From NCBI GenBank assembly GCA_008360955.1, contig LUCM01000828.1:1-64000 (forward strand): DNA of 64,000 bases, written 5' to 3'. Under the pieces are notes generated by a model, which was given only the letters and a program-made list of their open reading frames with translations, ran no database searches and was not told the origin of the DNA. Made by a program: the position numbers and the translations under genes. Source of the stretch: Fasciolopsis buskii. Its lineage: Eukaryota; Platyhelminthes; Trematoda; Plagiorchiida; Fasciolidae. Below, piece after piece: positions 62,632 to 64,000 of this stretch. The stretch's first letter is position 1. The number at the start of each line of letters is the position of its first letter.

Positions 62632-64000
62632 CATCGTACAGGAATACGAACGGCCGGTGTTTTCGCAAACGAGACGAGCAAGTTTCGGCTGACTATGTTT
62701 GTTTTCTTACTTCAAGCAGCTCAAACTTGCCTGTCACGAACAAGTACAGAATGGGACGAACGGTGTAAAATATTCCATTTGGTTCAAACCCGAAAACCAC
62801 CGAGTACGGTCACCAACCATTGGTAAAACATTCATTATCGACTTAATCACCATGGGCATTCTCCGGGAACTGGTCCAACCTCGAAGACGCTGAATATCCA
62901 ATTGGCCAAATCAAGTCCGAGGCTAGTCACACATTTTATCCGAGACTTTTTAGCCAGAAAACTGGTGCGGATCTGTGAGACCAAGGTCATATAATCACCA
63001 GTATTGGGGATAACGAGAAAATAGAGTTTGATAAAAATCGACAGCAAGTGCCCAAGAGACCGCGTGAACATCCACAAAAACTCTTTTCTCTGTGAGTGCA
63101 CGAAATCGGTGAGAGGCAGAATGATGACCGAGGAATGGACCAGTTGAGTTCAATTTAATTTGAAGAGTGATGTCGTGATTTGAGGAAATTTTTCTTTACA
63201 TTTTGCCATTTTGTCGGTAATTCCTTCGCGTAAAACTCAGGACAACCTAGTGGTTGGAGTGATTACTTTTAGACCAATTCATGGTAGTATCTCGCATGCA
63301 AACTATACCTTTTCACCGACAAACCTAGTAGAGGTAAGCGAGGGTAAATAAGCAGAGTGTAATGGGAATGTTTTATTTACTTTCTAGCCAGTTTTAACTT
63401 TGCTAACTGACGATTCATACATATCGCACTGACACAAACCATGCCACTTGTGCTGGACTTCTTATTTGACCCCGAGTCGCTTGTGCAGTGGGAAAATCTG
63501 CAATCCTTCATAAGTTACCAACTCCGGACATATCTGTTATAACGAACTGAAGTAATGACCATCATAAGCGTTCACTAAATTTCACCTATCCGGCGTGACT
63601 ATGCTCGAACCGGACACAAAACGCGTTCAGCTGGGCCTATAGAGGTGGAGTGTCGGATGGTTAAGTTAAATCGAAACCTCTTCTTCACTGTGCTGATTCG
63701 ACCGGAAGACTGTAGCTTAACGAAGATCTATCTTCAAACCAAGATAATAAATCACACTGTCACGAGGATTACACAGACGATTTCTGTCTCCTAAAGGCAA
63801 CAGTGAATTAAGTCGATTCAAGACTTGATACCGACGAACAAATTTATTGACGCTCTGGAATTCACATGATTCTCAATTATACGAAAATCCTGATGAGGTA
63901 TCATGATTAGTTGTTCCTACTGGAACTGCAATAACGGAAGTTTGCCTGTCGTTTAGTGACCTCTGGCTTCGGTTTACCGTACAGTCCTCTACAAACGGAC

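Larger units (their letters stand above)
58166..64000. other. Unassigned DNA
   Basis: Simple repeats occur at 59099-59119 (AT) and 62565-62631 (GAT/GAG/GTG triplets). A Cys-rich 117-residue minus frame at 60624-60977 is noted as a weak candidate. No other gene, RNA or repeat is recognised. Confidence 0.35.

Overview
The window reads as nuclear DNA of a flatworm, most likely a digenean trematode with a large, repeat-rich genome of the fasciolid kind. The grounds are sparse short exons separated by introns of up to about 11 kb, degenerate non-LTR retrotransposons of a type familiar from flukes, tRNA-derived SINEs, and repeats carrying a hammerhead ribozyme, which is known from schistosome repeats and metazoan retrozymes. 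Species was not determined. There are no bacterial operons, CRISPR arrays or rRNA genes.

One convincing intact protein-coding gene is present, on the minus strand at 26520-45746. It is a hunchback-family C2H2 zinc-finger transcription factor. Four exons join in perfect phase (850+150+218+1812 nt = 1010 codons including stop) to give a predicted 1009-residue protein with the ancestral finger layout 2+4+2. The first finger is split across an intron of about 10.8 kb. The 5' end is uncertain, because the first ATG overlaps a plausible splice acceptor.

On the plus strand, 9556-15685 holds four exons of a methylmalonate-semialdehyde dehydrogenase (ALDH6A1-like) gene. They keep introns and compatible splice phases but carry at least three frameshifts, an in-frame TGA and a Glu-to-Lys change in the EEIFGP motif. 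I call it an unprocessed pseudogene. Its amino-terminal third was not found.

The rest is repeat-derived or unrecognised. Two broken non-LTR retrotransposons lie at about 6250-9150 and 56940-58165, both plus strand. A tRNA-derived SINE family has members at 340-535, 10250-10335, 11465-11735 (minus, with A and B boxes) and 46615-46712. Two uncharacterised dispersed families pair 1940-2412 with 10738-11078, and 22895-23218 (minus) with 35634-35925 (plus). A long, nearly perfect inverted repeat with a nested hairpin lies at 5159-5337. Microsatellites are scattered throughout.

The most interesting element is a 299-bp retrozyme-like repeat at 17881-18179, flanked by direct repeats. It holds a complete type I hammerhead ribozyme motif: catalytic core, 3-bp stem II, internally looped stem I, and a self-complementary stem III suited to dimers. 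Related pieces occur at 1-62, 10055-10248 and 54500-54600, and a second hammerhead-like core sits at 48253-48307. In the 54.5 kb copy the stem III palindrome changes from ACCGGT to ATCGAT, a paired change that keeps self-complementarity.
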